Positions 34,074 to 45,708 of a stretch of 64,000 bases of DNA are shown here, piece by piece; position 1 is the first letter of the stretch; each line of letters begins with the position of its first letter. Source of the stretch: Poa pratensis (lineage: Eukaryota; Streptophyta; Magnoliopsida; Poales; Poaceae); contig CAMZMU010000123.1 of the NCBI GenBank assembly GCA_947311845.1, forward strand, positions 20,353,759 through 20,417,758, written 5' to 3'. The notes beneath the pieces are model-generated. The model saw only the letters and a list, made by a program, of their open reading frames with translations. It ran no database searches and was not told the DNA's origin. Both the position numbers and the translations under genes were made by a program.

Positions 34074-37017
34074 ACGTTGTTGTTGGCGACGGTTCTACCG
34101 TTCCCCTCACCACGTCCGGACATTCTGCACTTCATTCTTATTCTCCTAATCGTCCTCTTCATTTACGCCATGTTTTAGTCACACCGCGCATCATCAAAAA
34201 TCTAATTTATGTTCGTTAATTCACTACTGATAATCACTGCATTGTAGCCTTTGACCCTTTCGGTTTTTTTGTGAAGGACCTTCTTTCCTGGCGCGAGATT
34301 CTTCGGTGCAATACTACGGGGGAGCTTTACACCATACCAAGCTCTCCGCCTCCTCGTGTCCTCGCCGCGCTCACCGCCCCCGCGACGTCTGTCACCGTCG
34401 CCTTGGCCATCCCGGACATGATGCTTATCGTCGTCTTTCACATCATATTTCTCTTCCCTGTATTAGACAAATAAGTCATAGTACTTTGTGTCATGCGTGT
34501 CAGCTAGGACGCCATGTTCGTTTGCCGTTTTCCTCATCATCCACTCTTACCACTCGTCCATTCGAGTTAGTTCATTGTGATCTTTGGACCTCCCCTGTTT
34601 TGAGTGTATCCGGCAATAAGTATTTCCTAGTCATACTTGATGATTTCACGCATTTCTTATGGACTGTTCTGCTCCACCAAAAATCAGACGCTTATGCCTC
34701 GCTCGCAGCCTTTCGCGCGTTTGCTCTTACTCAATTTGGTTTGCCTCTCATGTCCATACAGTGTGATAATGGTCGTGAGTTCGATAACAATAAACTCCAC
34801 TCTCTCCCTGCCACGCACGACATTCATATCCGCTTCTCCTGCCCATACACATCCCAACAAAATGGTAAAGCTGAACGTATTATTCGTACCGTCAATGACA
34901 TTTCGCGTTCTCTCTTATTTCAGGCTAGCTTACCACCATGTTTTTGGGTAGAAGCGCTCCAAACCGCCACTCACGTCCTAAACCGTCTTCCCACCAAAAC
35001 CATTACCTCTCCTTCTCCTTACTTTGCCCTACACAACACCCATCCCGACTACTCGTCGCTTCGCGTCTTCGGATGTCTTTGCTACCCTAACACCGCTTCT
35101 ACTATGCCCCATAAACTGTCGCCACGTTCGAGTGCTTGTATTTTTCTCGGTTATTCCTCCCACCATAAGGGGTATCGGTGTATGGATCTTACCACCCATC
35201 GTATCATCATCTCTCGTCATGTTGTCTTCGATGGGATGACCTTTCCCTTTGCCTCCCCACAGCCACTCACTGTCGACACATATGATTTTCTCGACGCCGA
35301 TGACACCCTACCGGTTGTCGTGCCCCCACCTCCGGTTGCCACACCTGCTCCTCCCTCGCTGCGAGCTCCTCCTTCGCCCCCTCCCGCGCCCAGTCACCAC
35401 ACCCGCAGCACCTTCGGCATCCATAAGGGCCCCCGCGAGCGCCTTAACCTGCATGTTTCTTCTGTCAGCAGGTACTCACCGGTTCCCACTTCCGCTCGTG
35501 CTGCACTCAAGGATCCCAACTGGCTCGATGTTATGACCGTGGAGTACCGCGCTCTCCTCAACAACAACACTTGGGACCTCGTGCCTCCTCCTCAGTGGGC
35601 AAACATCGTCTCCGGCAAGTGGGTGTTTCGTCACAAGCTCAAGCCTGACGGCTCTCTCGACCGCTATAAAGCCCGCTAGGTGCTTCACGGTTTCTCTCAG
35701 AAGCAAGGCGTGGACTTCGACGAGACGTTCAGTCCGGTTGTCAAACCGGCCACGGTGCGCGTCATCCTCTCCATCGCGCCCTCTCTTAATTGGGAGACTC
35801 GACAACTCGACGTGAAGAACGCCTTCCTCCATGGCACACTCTCCGAGGTCGTGTACTGCCACCAACCCACCGGCTGCATCGACTCTACTCGTCCCGAGCA
35901 TGTCTCGGCTACGGGTCTCAAGCAGGCTCCTCGTGCGTGGTACAAGCGCTTCGCGACCTTCATCACCTCGACTGGCTTCACGTGTTCACGCTCGGACACG
36001 TCGCTGTTCGTCCTCCAGTGTGCGGAAGGCACGGCCTTCCTCCTCCTCTATGTTGACGACAATGTCCTCACCGCCTCCTCGACTCGACTGCTCGACAGGA
36101 TCACGGCCTCTCTCAGCTCCGAGTTGGCCATGACCCACATGGGCAGCCTCCACTACTTCCTCGGCATCGCCGTCACCCGCGACTCCTCCGGCATGCATCT
36201 CTCGCAAGCCAAGTACGCCGCGGAAATTCTGGACAAGGCGGGTATGACTGCCTGCAAGCCCGCCACGACGCCGGTCGATACGTCGCCGAAGCTCGCTACC
36301 ACCGCCGGCCCTCCAGTGGCCGATCCCACCGAGTACCGGAGTTTCGCTGGGGCTTAGCAGTACCTCACTTTCACGCGACCCGACATCGCATACGCCGTTC
36401 AGCAGGTGTGTCTTCACATGCACAACCCCCGCGAGCAGCATCTTGCGGCTATCAAGCGCATCTTGCGCTACGTCAAGGGGACGCTCTCTCATGGACTCCA
36501 TCTCTACTCGTCATCGCCGGACTCCATGGTTACATACACTGACGCCGACTGGGCTGGCTGCCCCGACACCCGTTGCTCCACCTCGGGCTTCTGCGTCTAT
36601 CTCGGTGACAACCTTGTTTCTTGGTCGTCCAAGCGGCAACACACGGTCTCTCGCTCCAACACCGAAGCCAAGTGCCGTGCTGTGGCTAACGCCGTCACTG
36701 AAGCTAGTTGGATTCGGCAACTCCTCCATGAGCTTCATCGACCGTCTCCTCCAGCTACGGTTGTGTTCTGTGACAACGTCAGCGCCGTCTACATGTCCAC
36801 AAACCCCGTTCAGCATCAGCGCACCAAACACATCGAGATTGACCTCCACTTCGTTCGCGATCGTGTTGCCATGGGTCAAGTCCGTGTACTCCATGTTCCC
36901 TCGTCTCGCCAGTTCGCCGACATCTTGACGAAGGGACTACCGTCGCCGTTGTTTCTGGATTTTCGGTCCAGTCTCAACGTCCGTTCTCCTCCCGTTGTGA
37001 CTGCGGGGGAGTGTTAG
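34074..37017 (+). pseudogene. Copia-A pol: protease remainder, integrase, RT, RNase H
   Basis: It continues the protease frame, with a stop at 34217. Integrase zinc region HRRLGHPGHD...LCHACQLGRH follows a frame change near 34390. The D-D-E core reads HCDLW, QCDNGREF and NGKAERI. A Pro/Ser-rich linker leads to the RT (WLDVMTVEYRALLNNNTWDL, FDETFSPVVKPATVR, YVDD at 36049-36060), and RNase H follows (YTDADWAGCPDTRCSTSG, TKHIEIDLHFVRDRV). TAG stops at 35677 (normally Trp) and 36355 (normally Leu) and a small deletion before GLKQAPRAWY disable it. Order protease-integrase-RT fixes it as Copia. Confidence 0.93.
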
Positions 37018-37170
37018 ACTAATATGTCACGACATATCTCCTAATCCCTAAATAGAGGAGAATTGTTATTGTTGTGATCTCTCTTTTATGGTTAGGTTTT
37101 GTAATATTTGTCTATACATTAACATGCAATGGAAAAGCCCAACCGTGGCAAATTCCCCTAAACTCTTTCA
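37012..37170 (+). mobile_element. 3' LTR of Copia-A
   Basis: This uninterrupted 159-bp LTR gives the reference for the empty Helitron site in the 5' copy. It overlaps the last codons of pol, as is common in compact Copia elements. Confidence 0.93.
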
Positions 37171-38674
37171 CGTACGGAACCAAGTGTCAGCGATTAATCC
37201 ATCGGCTCCTAACTTCTGAAATTATAAAACATAACTTTGCTAATTGGTATAGTATCGTTAATTCTGTTGACCCCTGGAAGTAGAATTGGGGCACCTACGT
37301 ACTCGTACGGGAATGTCGTGCTTCTGTGCAAGTGGTAGGCTACAACTTGGTACGCCTTTAATTTGGTACTACTAGTTGACAGTGTGACTATCACTTAAAG
37401 AATAGTTATAGGTTGTCTTGTTGATACGTGTACGGGAGGGTCGGCAATTGCGTCCTGCACTCCTGCGTCTGCGGGTGACTTTATTTTTAGTCTTTGCAGG
37501 TGACTATATTACCCATAGAAAAATCGCCGTTCTCCTTTTTCTTAGGTAGGGCTACCGAAATAATTAATATATGGTTATGACTATTTGTAACGGTTTTGTT
37601 AGCTCTCGATCCACTGATATTGAAATAACTCTGAGTCCCATCTCAGTCGCCGTTGGATTTGTATTCTGATTCGTGCAATCTGTGAGTTACAGGTGGGTTG
37701 CAATTAAAATAAATTTTCAGTTGCACAAAAATACTCACACGGTACAAAATAACTGTTCACGGGATTGATTACATATTACAAATCATGGGATGCCGTGAGC
37801 AAACAAAGAGCTATATGTACGCTAAGTAACTATTAGCCATTTTGTTTATCTTTTTGCAAGAAACTGTATTCATCTAATATGGTGGGGGTGTGTGTGGTGT
37901 GATGTGCGTGTATAGCATGTTTCGGCCTGCCTGCCTTTTCAAGAAAGTGAAGCAGGGGGGTTCGAATAATCAAAAACAAACAAACAAAGAAAGAGATGAG
38001 AAGATTCGGAAGATCGATGTATCGAGGATGAGGGCTGGGACCAATGCTGTGGCTGTCTCCCTCTTTATCCATCCTCCTCTCAAAGTCAGGTGCTGATTGC
38101 TGAACCCACGCTGAAGACACGACATGAATCTAGCAGCAGAAAGATACGCGGTATCAGAAATTCCCCAGGGACATGGTGATGCTAGCCGTCCTGCTGCAAC
38201 TCGATGGTCATGGGGCAGCGAAAGGGGAAATTATGCTGTAGGTCTGTAGCCTGCGCCTGTATACAACTTCCCAGATCTTGTTTCAGCGCCTGCTTGACAT
38301 TCATTCCGAACTCGATCTTGTTTAGTTCGGTGTTTAAGTTTGCAAAAGAGAAGGCAATTAAGCACATCAAATATGTCTGTATGTCTGTAAACCCAGCTAT
38401 GGCGACTGTGAATCCAACTGTTAATTATACATCGGTGTCTGTTAATCAATCTAGTATACATGCATGTGCAAAACTCAGAACAGAAGAAGAAGGCCAAAAC
38501 CAAAATCAAAAGCTAGTAGTACAGACTAATCACGTACTCTCTTCTCTCTCCTCTCTAGCCTACGTGTGTACACACATGTATCGGGTATCTGCTGCTGGGC
38601 GTACTCCCGCGCACGCGGGCGCGCGCTCCGGCGCTCACAGTCGCCATGCATGCTTACAGCCCATCATCAAGCGA

Positions 38675-39001
38675 TCACGACATGGCTTTGGCGCAGGTGC
38701 ACGGGGCCAAGTGCACTCGGTGCGACGACGACGAGGACGACGAGTGCGCCGCCGCCGACGAGGAGGTGTCCCGGTCGACGAGCGCGCGGAGGCGGAGGAA
38801 CTCGTCGACGGAGCAGGGCAGGCGCAGGGGCCCCGAGGAGTAGTGGTAGCCGTAGGTGTCCCTCGCGGCCTCGAGCAGGCGGCGGAAGAGCGGGTGGTAG
38901 AGGTAGGCGATGGGGATGACGAAGCGGCGCTGGTCCTCGTCACCGACCCGCACTGCCAGCCACCCCTTCTTCACCTTCCCTTTCTTCTCCTCGCCCTGCA
39001 T
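38675..39001 (-). CDS. SAUR family protein (small auxin-up RNA), intact
   Basis: A single-exon 108-residue protein with the SAUR core: KKGWLAVRVGDEDQRRFVIP, then AYLYHPLFRRLLEAA, a Gly/Tyr/His-rich turn and GPLRLPCSVDEFLRLRALVD. A serine-rich tail follows and ends CTCAKAMS. I chose the ATG at 39001 because the paralogue at 58090 starts with the same MQGEEKKG. SAUR proteins are short auxin-induced regulators of cell expansion, the best known acting on PP2C.D phosphatases; that role is known for the family, not seen here. TATA and AuxRE lie about 150 bp upstream. Length and absence of introns fit the family. Confidence 0.92.
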   Translation of the reverse strand: MQGEEKKGKVKKGWLAVRVGDEDQRRFVIPIAYLYHPLFRRLLEAARDTYGYHYSSGPLRLPCSVDEFLRLRALVDRDTSSSAAAHSSSSSSSHRVHLAPCTCAKAMS

Positions 39002-39150
39002 GGTCCTCGCCGCCGGCGGTCCAGCTGCAGCCGAGCTCTCGCCGTCGCTTGGTGCTGACGCTGATGATGCTGCGCTCGCTCCGGTGCCAAAGAGCAGCTG
39101 CTAGAGGTGTGTTTGTGTGGTGCGATGTGGTTCGTGGCGGTCGTGGTGGT

Positions 39151-39169
39151 TGTTTATAGGACTTGTCTC
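39151..39169 (-). promoter_or_regulatory. TATA box and adjoining AuxRE of the intact SAUR gene
   Basis: On the minus strand CCTATAAACA (39151-39160) is a TATA box about 150 bp before the ATG. GAGACA, the reverse of the auxin response element TGTCTC (39164-39169), is only 3-4 bp upstream of it. In the paralogous promoter the same spot reads GAGCCT (57918-57923). Auxin control is an inference from this element and the family. Confidence 0.65.
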
Positions 39170-39350
39170 ATGCGTGCGTGAGAGCCGCGAGTGTGCAGCG
39201 CACTCGTGTGCCGCTCGCTGTACGTACGTCCTATGCACGGAACCTGGCATCGCCCTGTCCTTGCGGCTTCCGTGTGGGGTTGGCACTTGGTAGATAGTGA
39301 AAGATTTTGTGCGTCGCTGACACGTCGGTCCGTAGGAATAATCAGGTTAC

Positions 39351-40969
39351 TGCAATGGGTCGTCGCGTGTGCGTCAGGCGATCTGGACGGACAGATGGCC
39401 ATGGAGAACAAGTCCGAGGCGTGACCCACAACGGCGGAGTGGCCGTGGCGTTCTTGGTGGAATTGTTTTGAGTTCATCCGGAGGCTTGGGGTGTTGCTGT
39501 ACGGCCTACCCCACGAGAGGATGATTAAGAGGATGGATGATGCTGATGGTTCAATTAATTGGTCGGGCCAAACCATTCAATTTTTTTTTTGGTTGGGCCA
39601 GCTCTAGCTTGCTCCACATCAGATTGTTTTGACTTGCTACTTTCCTTTCTTGTTGATGTTTTGGCTCGTTGTTGTTGGGGGTAATCCTCAATATGGATTC
39701 GGTTCGATCCGTTCTTTTCTTTTTTTTTCTATGGCAAACAGCAGGGGTACAACCCATACATCATCAAAGAAGCGACGTCTACGACACATCGTATTAACAT
39801 TTACTGTGCTCTGTCACTGCAATCGAGCAGAGGCGACCCATATCCACCCCTCTCACGGATTATCTCCTTCTCGGCAGCTAGCTAGCACTATGGCTTCTTG
39901 TCGACTATCAAAGCGCCCCACTCCCTCCTCTCGACGCTTTGTGGGATGCTCTCTCTGTTGAAGGTTGTGAGGCATCTTGTGCTCTCTGAGCTGTGGATCA
40001 TTTTGGAGCTATTCTACTCGATCCGGCTGCATTGTGACTGCGACAGGTATGTGATCAGGGAGTTCTTCTAGTCTTAGTCGGATGCGCCCTTCTTTTGTTG
40101 GTGTTTGGATGACGTGTCAATCGTATGCATTAGGTTTTGTTGTATGACACATATGTGGATATAGCCCATTGTATTAGTTTTCTTTATCATATTTTCGTTT
40201 TAATTAGTTAGTTTTTTCTACTTTTAAAGAGGCACAACTGCATTTTCAAAAAAAATTAGGAATGTTAGGAAGGTTGTGCAAGTATTCTAAGTTTGTACGG
40301 AAGTAGAGACATGTTGTCATGATTGAAAGATCTCACATCATTCTAACTCCAAACGACGGGGTAGAGTGTCATGGTGCAAGTGGCTACCTAGCGGGCTATT
40401 TTGTTCTTGAATTCCATTTCTTGGCTAGCTTCATTGGGTTATTCAAATTTAGGTGGCCATAGAATATCTTGTACGCTTCTAGTTAAGATAAATATATACG
40501 ACTAGCATGTTATGTCATACGTGTTGTATATTCGTGGTTGTCTTTCCCATGTCCATAGTGTCATCATGAGAAGGTTGTCATTTTCGGTTAAAGGCTAGTG
40601 TAGCCGATTATCTACAAGTACGCCACGAACTCCTCGACTTACAAAATAAGCTAGTACACATAAGTTCTTCTGTAGATCTTACCTAGTGCAAAATGTAAAC
40701 CACCAGTCCACCACGGTTACCTACGATTGTGGTACTCCTGGAACTTCGTGTTGCACAATTTGCTGCAAAATTAATTATTTATGATACCCTGAGCATTAAA
40801 CTTATTTTAATAGCGATACACTTACTTTTGATAGATGAAAAAAGTATTCTCACGCAACTCATCAAGAGGATAAGGCCTGAAGTTGATCCTTCCTAATTAA
40901 TTAATAAACCTCAATCATAAACCACCACAGCCACATCAGAATCTCAATACCAGTGACAGGGTACACATA
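39351..40969. other. No gene seen
   Basis: Low-complexity T-rich stretches (39580-39590, 39717-39728) and a possible decayed retro-tail (CTGCATTTTCAAAAAAAATTAGG, ending about 40260) are the only features I can point to. None of the ORFs here resembles a known protein. Confidence 0.4.
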
Positions 40970-40984
40970 TTTTATGCCAGGAAA

Positions 40985-41460
40985 TGGCGAAAAGTGTCTT
41001 TGACTCCGGAGTTCCACTGATCCAAAAAATTTAAAAAAATACAGATGAGTTTTTAAAAAATTAAAAATTTCCGGAGGTAGCCAATAGTGTATCCCACAAA
41101 CGTGCAAAATATCAACTTGAAACAGTTTGTATTATGAGCTGCGCAAAAATGGCAAAATCTGATAAATGTGAGATTTGAAAATGTGCATACGCAGATTTAC
41201 ACTTTGTCATTTTTGCGTAGATCTGAATATAAAGTATTTTGAAGCTGATTGTTTGCACTCGTTCGTGGAATACTCCATTAGTTACATCCGATATTTTTTT
41301 AGACCAAAAGGGGCCGCGCCCCCTGATTCCATTCCACAAAATGCAACCACAGCGTTTACATCCTAGATTTTTTTTCAATTTTTTTTGGAACTCGTAAATG
41401 TTTTTCAGTTTTCTTAAAATGTATCTGAATCGCTGGAGGTGCTCGGGAGCATGAAATCTC
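40985..41460. mobile_element. Probable MITE with a nested poly(T)-led fragment
   Basis: The ends are loosely inverted (CTCCGGAGTTCCA near 41006; complement of TGCTCGGGAGCA near 41440). Inside, from about 41291, a T-run precedes AGACCAAAAGGGGCCGCGCC and GATTCCATTCCACAAAATGC, which looks like the reversed 3' tail of a retro-transcript. A similar AT-rich body with CTCCCGAGAT and GTGCTC-type ends is at 54150-54545. Confidence 0.35.
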
Positions 41461-41575
41461 GTCTCTTAGTAACTACGCATTGTACTCACATCGTGTTAAC
41501 CCTGTCTGTTTTTTACCACTTTCGATCTTAGATCTCTCCAAGCCGGCTGCCCACCTGAGAAAAGGCAGAAGGTAA

Positions 41576-41625
41576 CCACAAAGTGCTTTCAAAAAAAAAA
41601 AAAAAAAAAACCCCACAAAGTGCTT
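41576..41625 (+). mobile_element. Poly(A)-only insertion with 13-bp target duplication
   Basis: CCACAAAGTGCTT occurs at 41576-41588 and 41613-41625. Between the copies lie only TC, twenty A residues and CC. This is what an extremely 5'-truncated LINE-driven insertion would leave. Confidence 0.65.
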
Positions 41626-42393
41626 GCAAGACGTACGGGGCGCACGCGGCCGGCCGTTGTGTGCTCCAACAGGCAAAACAGAGATGCCGGGCCAGGCCAG
41701 CCGCATTAGCTACCGGCGTCTGGATTTGTCTTTTTTTTTGTGGCTTGTGCAAAAAAGATAAAAAAATGTCTCGTCTAAAATCATTTTGTAGCGTCCGGAT
41801 TTGTCTTTTTTAAACAGGTCACAAAAAATATTTTTCTTCACGTAATTTTTTGTGCTAATATAAAATGAGGTCTTTTATGGTGCTTGAAAAACTACCAAAG
41901 GTAGTTTCCGGTAGTTTCTCACCAAAAATATTTTAGCCGCTGGATTTGACTCTATCCCCTCTAAATTATGTCAGCCATCCAAGCACCGAAACTTAATTAG
42001 TGGGGGGTAAAATGGTAATTTGTCCAGGAACAAATTAGCCTTCGTCCTCTCCTTCGCGCTCCTCTCCTCCCCTCGATTCGCGTCTCAGACCGCCACCACC
42101 GTGCACCGCCTCCTATCCTCTCACTCGATTCGCTCAGGCCACCGCCGACTCTGTCGGTCGCCGCCGTCCAATTCCTGGCCTAGCGTGGCGGCTCCTAAGC
42201 CCAGAGGTCGCCGGACTCCTCCGCATGATCGTAAGATCCGGGCTTACTCTTCCACGCGACTCCGGCGATATCGGCGTCTTCCTCCTCTGCGCGACCCAGA
42301 AGAGCTGGGTGTCCTCCGCTTGACCCGGCGAGTTCGGCCTCCTCCTCCGCGCTAACCCAAAGAGCTCGGCTTCCCCTTCCCCACCGTAGCCTC

Positions 42394-44179
42394 CGCCGCA
42401 GGCTTGACGCGGCGATGAAGCGGCTGGCGGCATCTTCCCCCTCATCCTTGACCGATGCCTGGTATGTGCATCACCGTTCTGTACACGCGCAACGGGTTCC
42501 TCATACTTGACAGCTTCCTGGTAGGTGCTAGCTCGAAGGTCTGATCCCCTCCCTATCTGGTAGATGTGTGTTGATTTCTGAATCCGTTTTGAGGACAGGG
42601 ACATCCGGAAGTGTGGGGATGAATGGATTATGCTCATGCAGATAGGGACTCCAAGCAAATGAAGACCATGTCTGAGTAGCTGAACGAGTGGAACGAGGAG
42701 CTGGATGATATGATGGAGCTGGAGAAATAAGGGAAGTCAATGTTTGAAACACTCAAGGAATGTGCACGGTATCTCAGTCCTGTTCGAAATCAACATAAAA
42801 AGGTGAGAATCATACAGTTCCTGAGCTTGATACTATTTCTATTCAGTTTCAGACTTAAATAATTTTGCACACAAAGACTAACTAACAAACAGAGTGCGGT
42901 AAACTAGGATTTTGAGTTGCCAGCAAAATTCAGAATCCTTGTTAAGGTGGTCAGTTCTATTATAGGACTTTGAGTTGGATTAGAAATAGGAGATGGCTAA
43001 ATGGGCATCTAATATGATTTCTGAGTAATATCTTGGTAGACTCCTTCTTGGTTGTTTTTTGGCTCTTAAAAAATAAGTTAGTCAAAAAGGAGGTGAGTGA
43101 TTCAGCTTCTGTTGCGCGTGAACTGAATACACAAGTGTTGATGATGAATCAGACAAAATCAAGTGAGTGGTTCATCTTAACTTTTGTGTGCAAGTGAGTA
43201 AAAATGTGATCTGCTTCCAGTGAGCAGTTTTCGAAGTAATATGTAATTATATGATTATGTTTTGTATTGTGATGACCCTTGATCGATGTAGTAAACGGCA
43301 AGACATAGTAGGTTACATTAAATCACTTCTATCACCGATGCTCACTCTCTCTATGCCTAAACATTAGACATGGAAGCTGAAAATTATGAGTTTATAACCA
43401 GTAATTGGTTTATTTATCTCTACGGATGTTATTTTACTTACTGCAAGATGATATCTGCAGAGTGGATATGATGTTGTCGTTTGGTGCTCTGTTGCATGCA
43501 TCAAACAGAAACTATATTCTGCATATGGCTGTTGCATGCATCAAACAGAAACTAGATTCTGCATCTTTTCTGCAAAGAGAACATTGTGCATCAATTGTTC
43601 TTTTCCCCAGGCCGTGTGGCACCGTTTCGACAAGCGCATCTACACCCCACTGGCTAACTTTAAAGCCCGGCAATACATGTTCAAGGTACTTCAGTTAACT
43701 CTGCTCGGTGGACGACGGATGGGCGAAGGTGACAGGCGAGGTGTACTGGAATTCGATGGCGACTTCGACGGCGACTACAAGTATTGGAGGTGGCGTTGGT
43801 CCGCAGGTATGTCGATCTTTCCCAGACTGCTCGGACGAAATGGTCAATTTCAGTTGCTTGAGTGCTTTGTTTGAGTTGCATTTGTTTGTACTTGTTGCAG
43901 AATGCTGGTCATGATCAATTCCAGTACTAGTACCAGAACCAGTATGTGCGTCGAAGAAATTGGAGTGAAGTTGAATAAGAGAATATGAAGCTGCTGACCA
44001 AGATTGCTGATTTGGAAATCGAGTTGCAGAGAGAGAAGGCAGATAAGAGAAAATTGCTGAAAATTCACAGGGCAGAGATGAAATTTAGACACAGGAAGGA
44101 GATGATGGTAGTGTGTGTAGCAGCAGCTTGTGTGCTGATTTATGCATGTATTGCTCTAGTGATTAGGGGTTTTGTTTGA
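42394..44179 (+). pseudogene. Decayed multi-exon TE gene with coiled-coil and membrane tail
   Basis: Fragments in order: a GC-rich start near 42413, a helix LNEWNEELDDMMELEK (42682-42730) flanked by stops, AVWHRFDKRIYTPLANFKAR (about 43611-43670), and a last exon 43985-44179 reading KLLTKIADLEIELQREKADK followed by a hydrophobic segment CVAAACVLIYACIALVI. The last part is like the tail of GRF-zinc-finger-type proteins that are common in grass transposons; I did not find the zinc finger itself, so this is tentative. Confidence 0.35.
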
Positions 44180-44521
44180 TTGAGTTGAGCAGGGATGTAT
44201 GAATGTACTTATCAGACTCGAAATGTTGGAATAAAAAGTATTATTACAATTATATGTGTGTGTGTTTGTGACGAGTACAAATTGGACAGAACATGGTTGG
44301 TTCCAGGAAGCAATTGGAAAAATGACAGCATTTATGCTCGTCACTCATGCATGAATTCGAAGCAAATTATATGACCAACATAAGCTGTAATGAAACTGTA
44401 TTGTTGTATAAAACCATATTAAAGATCCAGTAGTACACATACATGAAACATCATTTCTGAAGCACACACTCGACATCCAGAATTACACAAGGTTCAGCAC
44501 ATAATGGTTTACATGAACCGC

Positions 44522-44845
44522 TCACTCATCAGAAGCTGGTGCATTAAGATCTGGTACATTTCTTTCTGCAGTTTGCTGTTGAGAACCAAATAAAAGATGG
44601 TGAGCACTGCCAGGCCCTGTTTTATATGAGACACAGACACGCCTCCTTGTTCTGGGTCTGGCACTAGCTTCAGGAGGTTCATCTCGTGGAGTTGGAGTGG
44701 CTCGTGATGTGCTTCTACCTCTCCCTCTTGCAGCACTGCTGGTACCTTGGTCTACTGCTGCTCTTGATGGCTCTGTAGTTGCAGTACTCCTTCCTCTGCC
44801 TCTAGGCCTTAAATTTCCTCTAGCAGATGCAGTCGTCACTCTCAC
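44522..44845 (-). pseudogene. Tail of a transposase-like protein (Arg/Gly-rich)
   Basis: The frame holds two RGRGRSTxxxxPxR repeats followed by a short acidic end VPDLNAPASDE. Arg/Gly-rich tails of this kind end MuDR-type transposases of grasses. No catalytic part is left nearby: upstream sequence on this strand switches to GC-rich captured-looking DNA. Confidence 0.4.
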
Positions 44846-45164
44846 TCTTGCTTCTGGGAGCTCCGAGCGCGGGAACGGCGCGGCCCTCGCCGGCCCACTT
44901 CAAGAGCGCCTCCGCGCGCTGTGCCGAAGACGAAAGACGCAGCTCCTCAGGACGTCCTCCTCGCCTACCACCATCACCGCTCCTCCCTAGACGTCAACGC
45001 CAGCCGCGATGCCTGGGGTCTCGGCGGCAGGTAACGGCGTCTCCGCTGTAGAGGCGGCAGCGGAGGATAGTGGGTGCACGGCATCGCCGTGGCCGTCGAT
45101 GGGCCCCTTCGGGATCGCGGCGCGCTGCAACGCCACGTCGTCGGCCGTGTCGGAGGCCGCCGCC

Positions 45165-45251
45165 ACCTCGGGCGTCCACGCGACGGTGCCGCGGAACGAG
45201 CCCGTCGTGTCCGCCGAGTGGCTGCACGCCAGCCTCAGGGACCCTGATGTC
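45165..45251 (+). pseudogene. Captured exon fragment of a mercaptopyruvate/thiosulfate sulfurtransferase
   Basis: TSGVHATVPRNEPVVSAEWL followed by HASLRDPDV matches the N-terminal start of the first rhodanese domain in plant two-domain sulfurtransferases (STR1 type), where the usual continuation is a strand leading to LDASWYMP. Here homology stops after DPDV and unrelated sequence follows. The catalytic Cys of the second rhodanese domain is absent, so this is a fragment. The frame stays open from 45009 to 45344. Recognition is from memory of the family motif. Confidence 0.6.
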
Positions 45252-45708
45252 GCCGCGACGGTCTGCCGAAGGGCCCTCGGTCGGCACGACCCTCAGCCCT
45301 CGCCGCCGCCGCGCCGGCTGCCTCCACCTCCTCTGAGAGTGAGATGAGCGGGGATTTGTGGGGGAGACCGGGAGAGACTGAGATGACCGGGGATTGGGGA
45401 TGGCGTGCCCTCTGGGAGAGATTGACATAAAAATTACCTAAATGTCCTTTTATTTTAGATTAAAAATAAAAGATTATTGGTAGTTTCTGGTAGTTTTAGG
45501 TAGTTTTCTTCTGATAGTTTTAGGTAGCTCCTATTTTTCCAACGTTCGATTAGAGCGAATGGACGCCTGTTAAAATTCCCAAGTACCGTAAAACTTGTAA
45601 TATAAAATATCTTAAAATATGTCCGAAATTTTTATTTTGACTTTTTTGACATTTTAAATTTTATTTTTTGGACAGTGGGTGCATCTACACCTACTACTCG
45701 TTATGAAT

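Larger units (their letters stand above)
13086..37170 (+). mobile_element. Copia-A LTR retrotransposon, carrying three nested elements
   Basis: Both LTRs are 159 bp once the Helitron is removed (13086-13180 plus 14603-14666, and 37012-37170). They start TGTTAGACTAATATG, end AACTCTTTCA and differ at four positions. Flanks are AGTAC and CGTAC, a 4-of-5 target duplication. The primer site TGGTATCAGAC follows the 5' LTR directly, and a purine tract TGCGGGGGAG precedes the 3' LTR. Without inserts the element is about 4.6 kb with gag, protease, integrase, RT and RNase H in Copia order. Stops and frameshifts make it defective. Confidence 0.92.
37171..39350. repeat. Arm L, second part: inverted copy of 57.7-60.7 kb
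   Basis: The reverse complement tracks R2: 37200-37440 matches 60500-60745 (AATTATAAAACATAAC, TTGACCCCTGGAAG), 37500-37760 matches 60060-60480, 37830-38100 matches 58990-59240 and 59760-59780, 38150-38590 matches 58600-58960, and the SAUR gene with its promoter to about 39350 matches 57715-58446. R2 has an extra AT-rich insert of about 530 bp (59240-59768). Apart from the SAUR gene no coding region is seen. Confidence 0.8.
41885..45545. mobile_element. Mutator-like (Pack-MULE-type) element, approximate limits
   Basis: Both edges carry GGTAGTTTC-type repeats (41890-41925 and 45475-45530), and a related end occurs at 55030-55170. Inside are a plus-strand gene-like region ending in a coiled-coil/membrane tail (to 44179), a minus-strand tail resembling MuDR-type transposase C-termini (44522-44845) and a GC-rich block with a sulfurtransferase-like exon (45165-45251). 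I could not fix the inverted repeats or the 9-bp duplication exactly, so superfamily and limits are inferred. Confidence 0.45.

Noticed and set aside
34306..36357. Stop-codon read-through signal in Copia-A pol
   Set aside because: The two TAG codons fall at conserved Trp and Leu positions inside conserved blocks, beside other lesions; simple inactivating mutations fit better.
38204..39058. 284-codon plus-strand ORF over the SAUR gene
   Set aside because: Antisense shadow of the GC-rich SAUR coding region on the minus strand; its downstream part has no motif.
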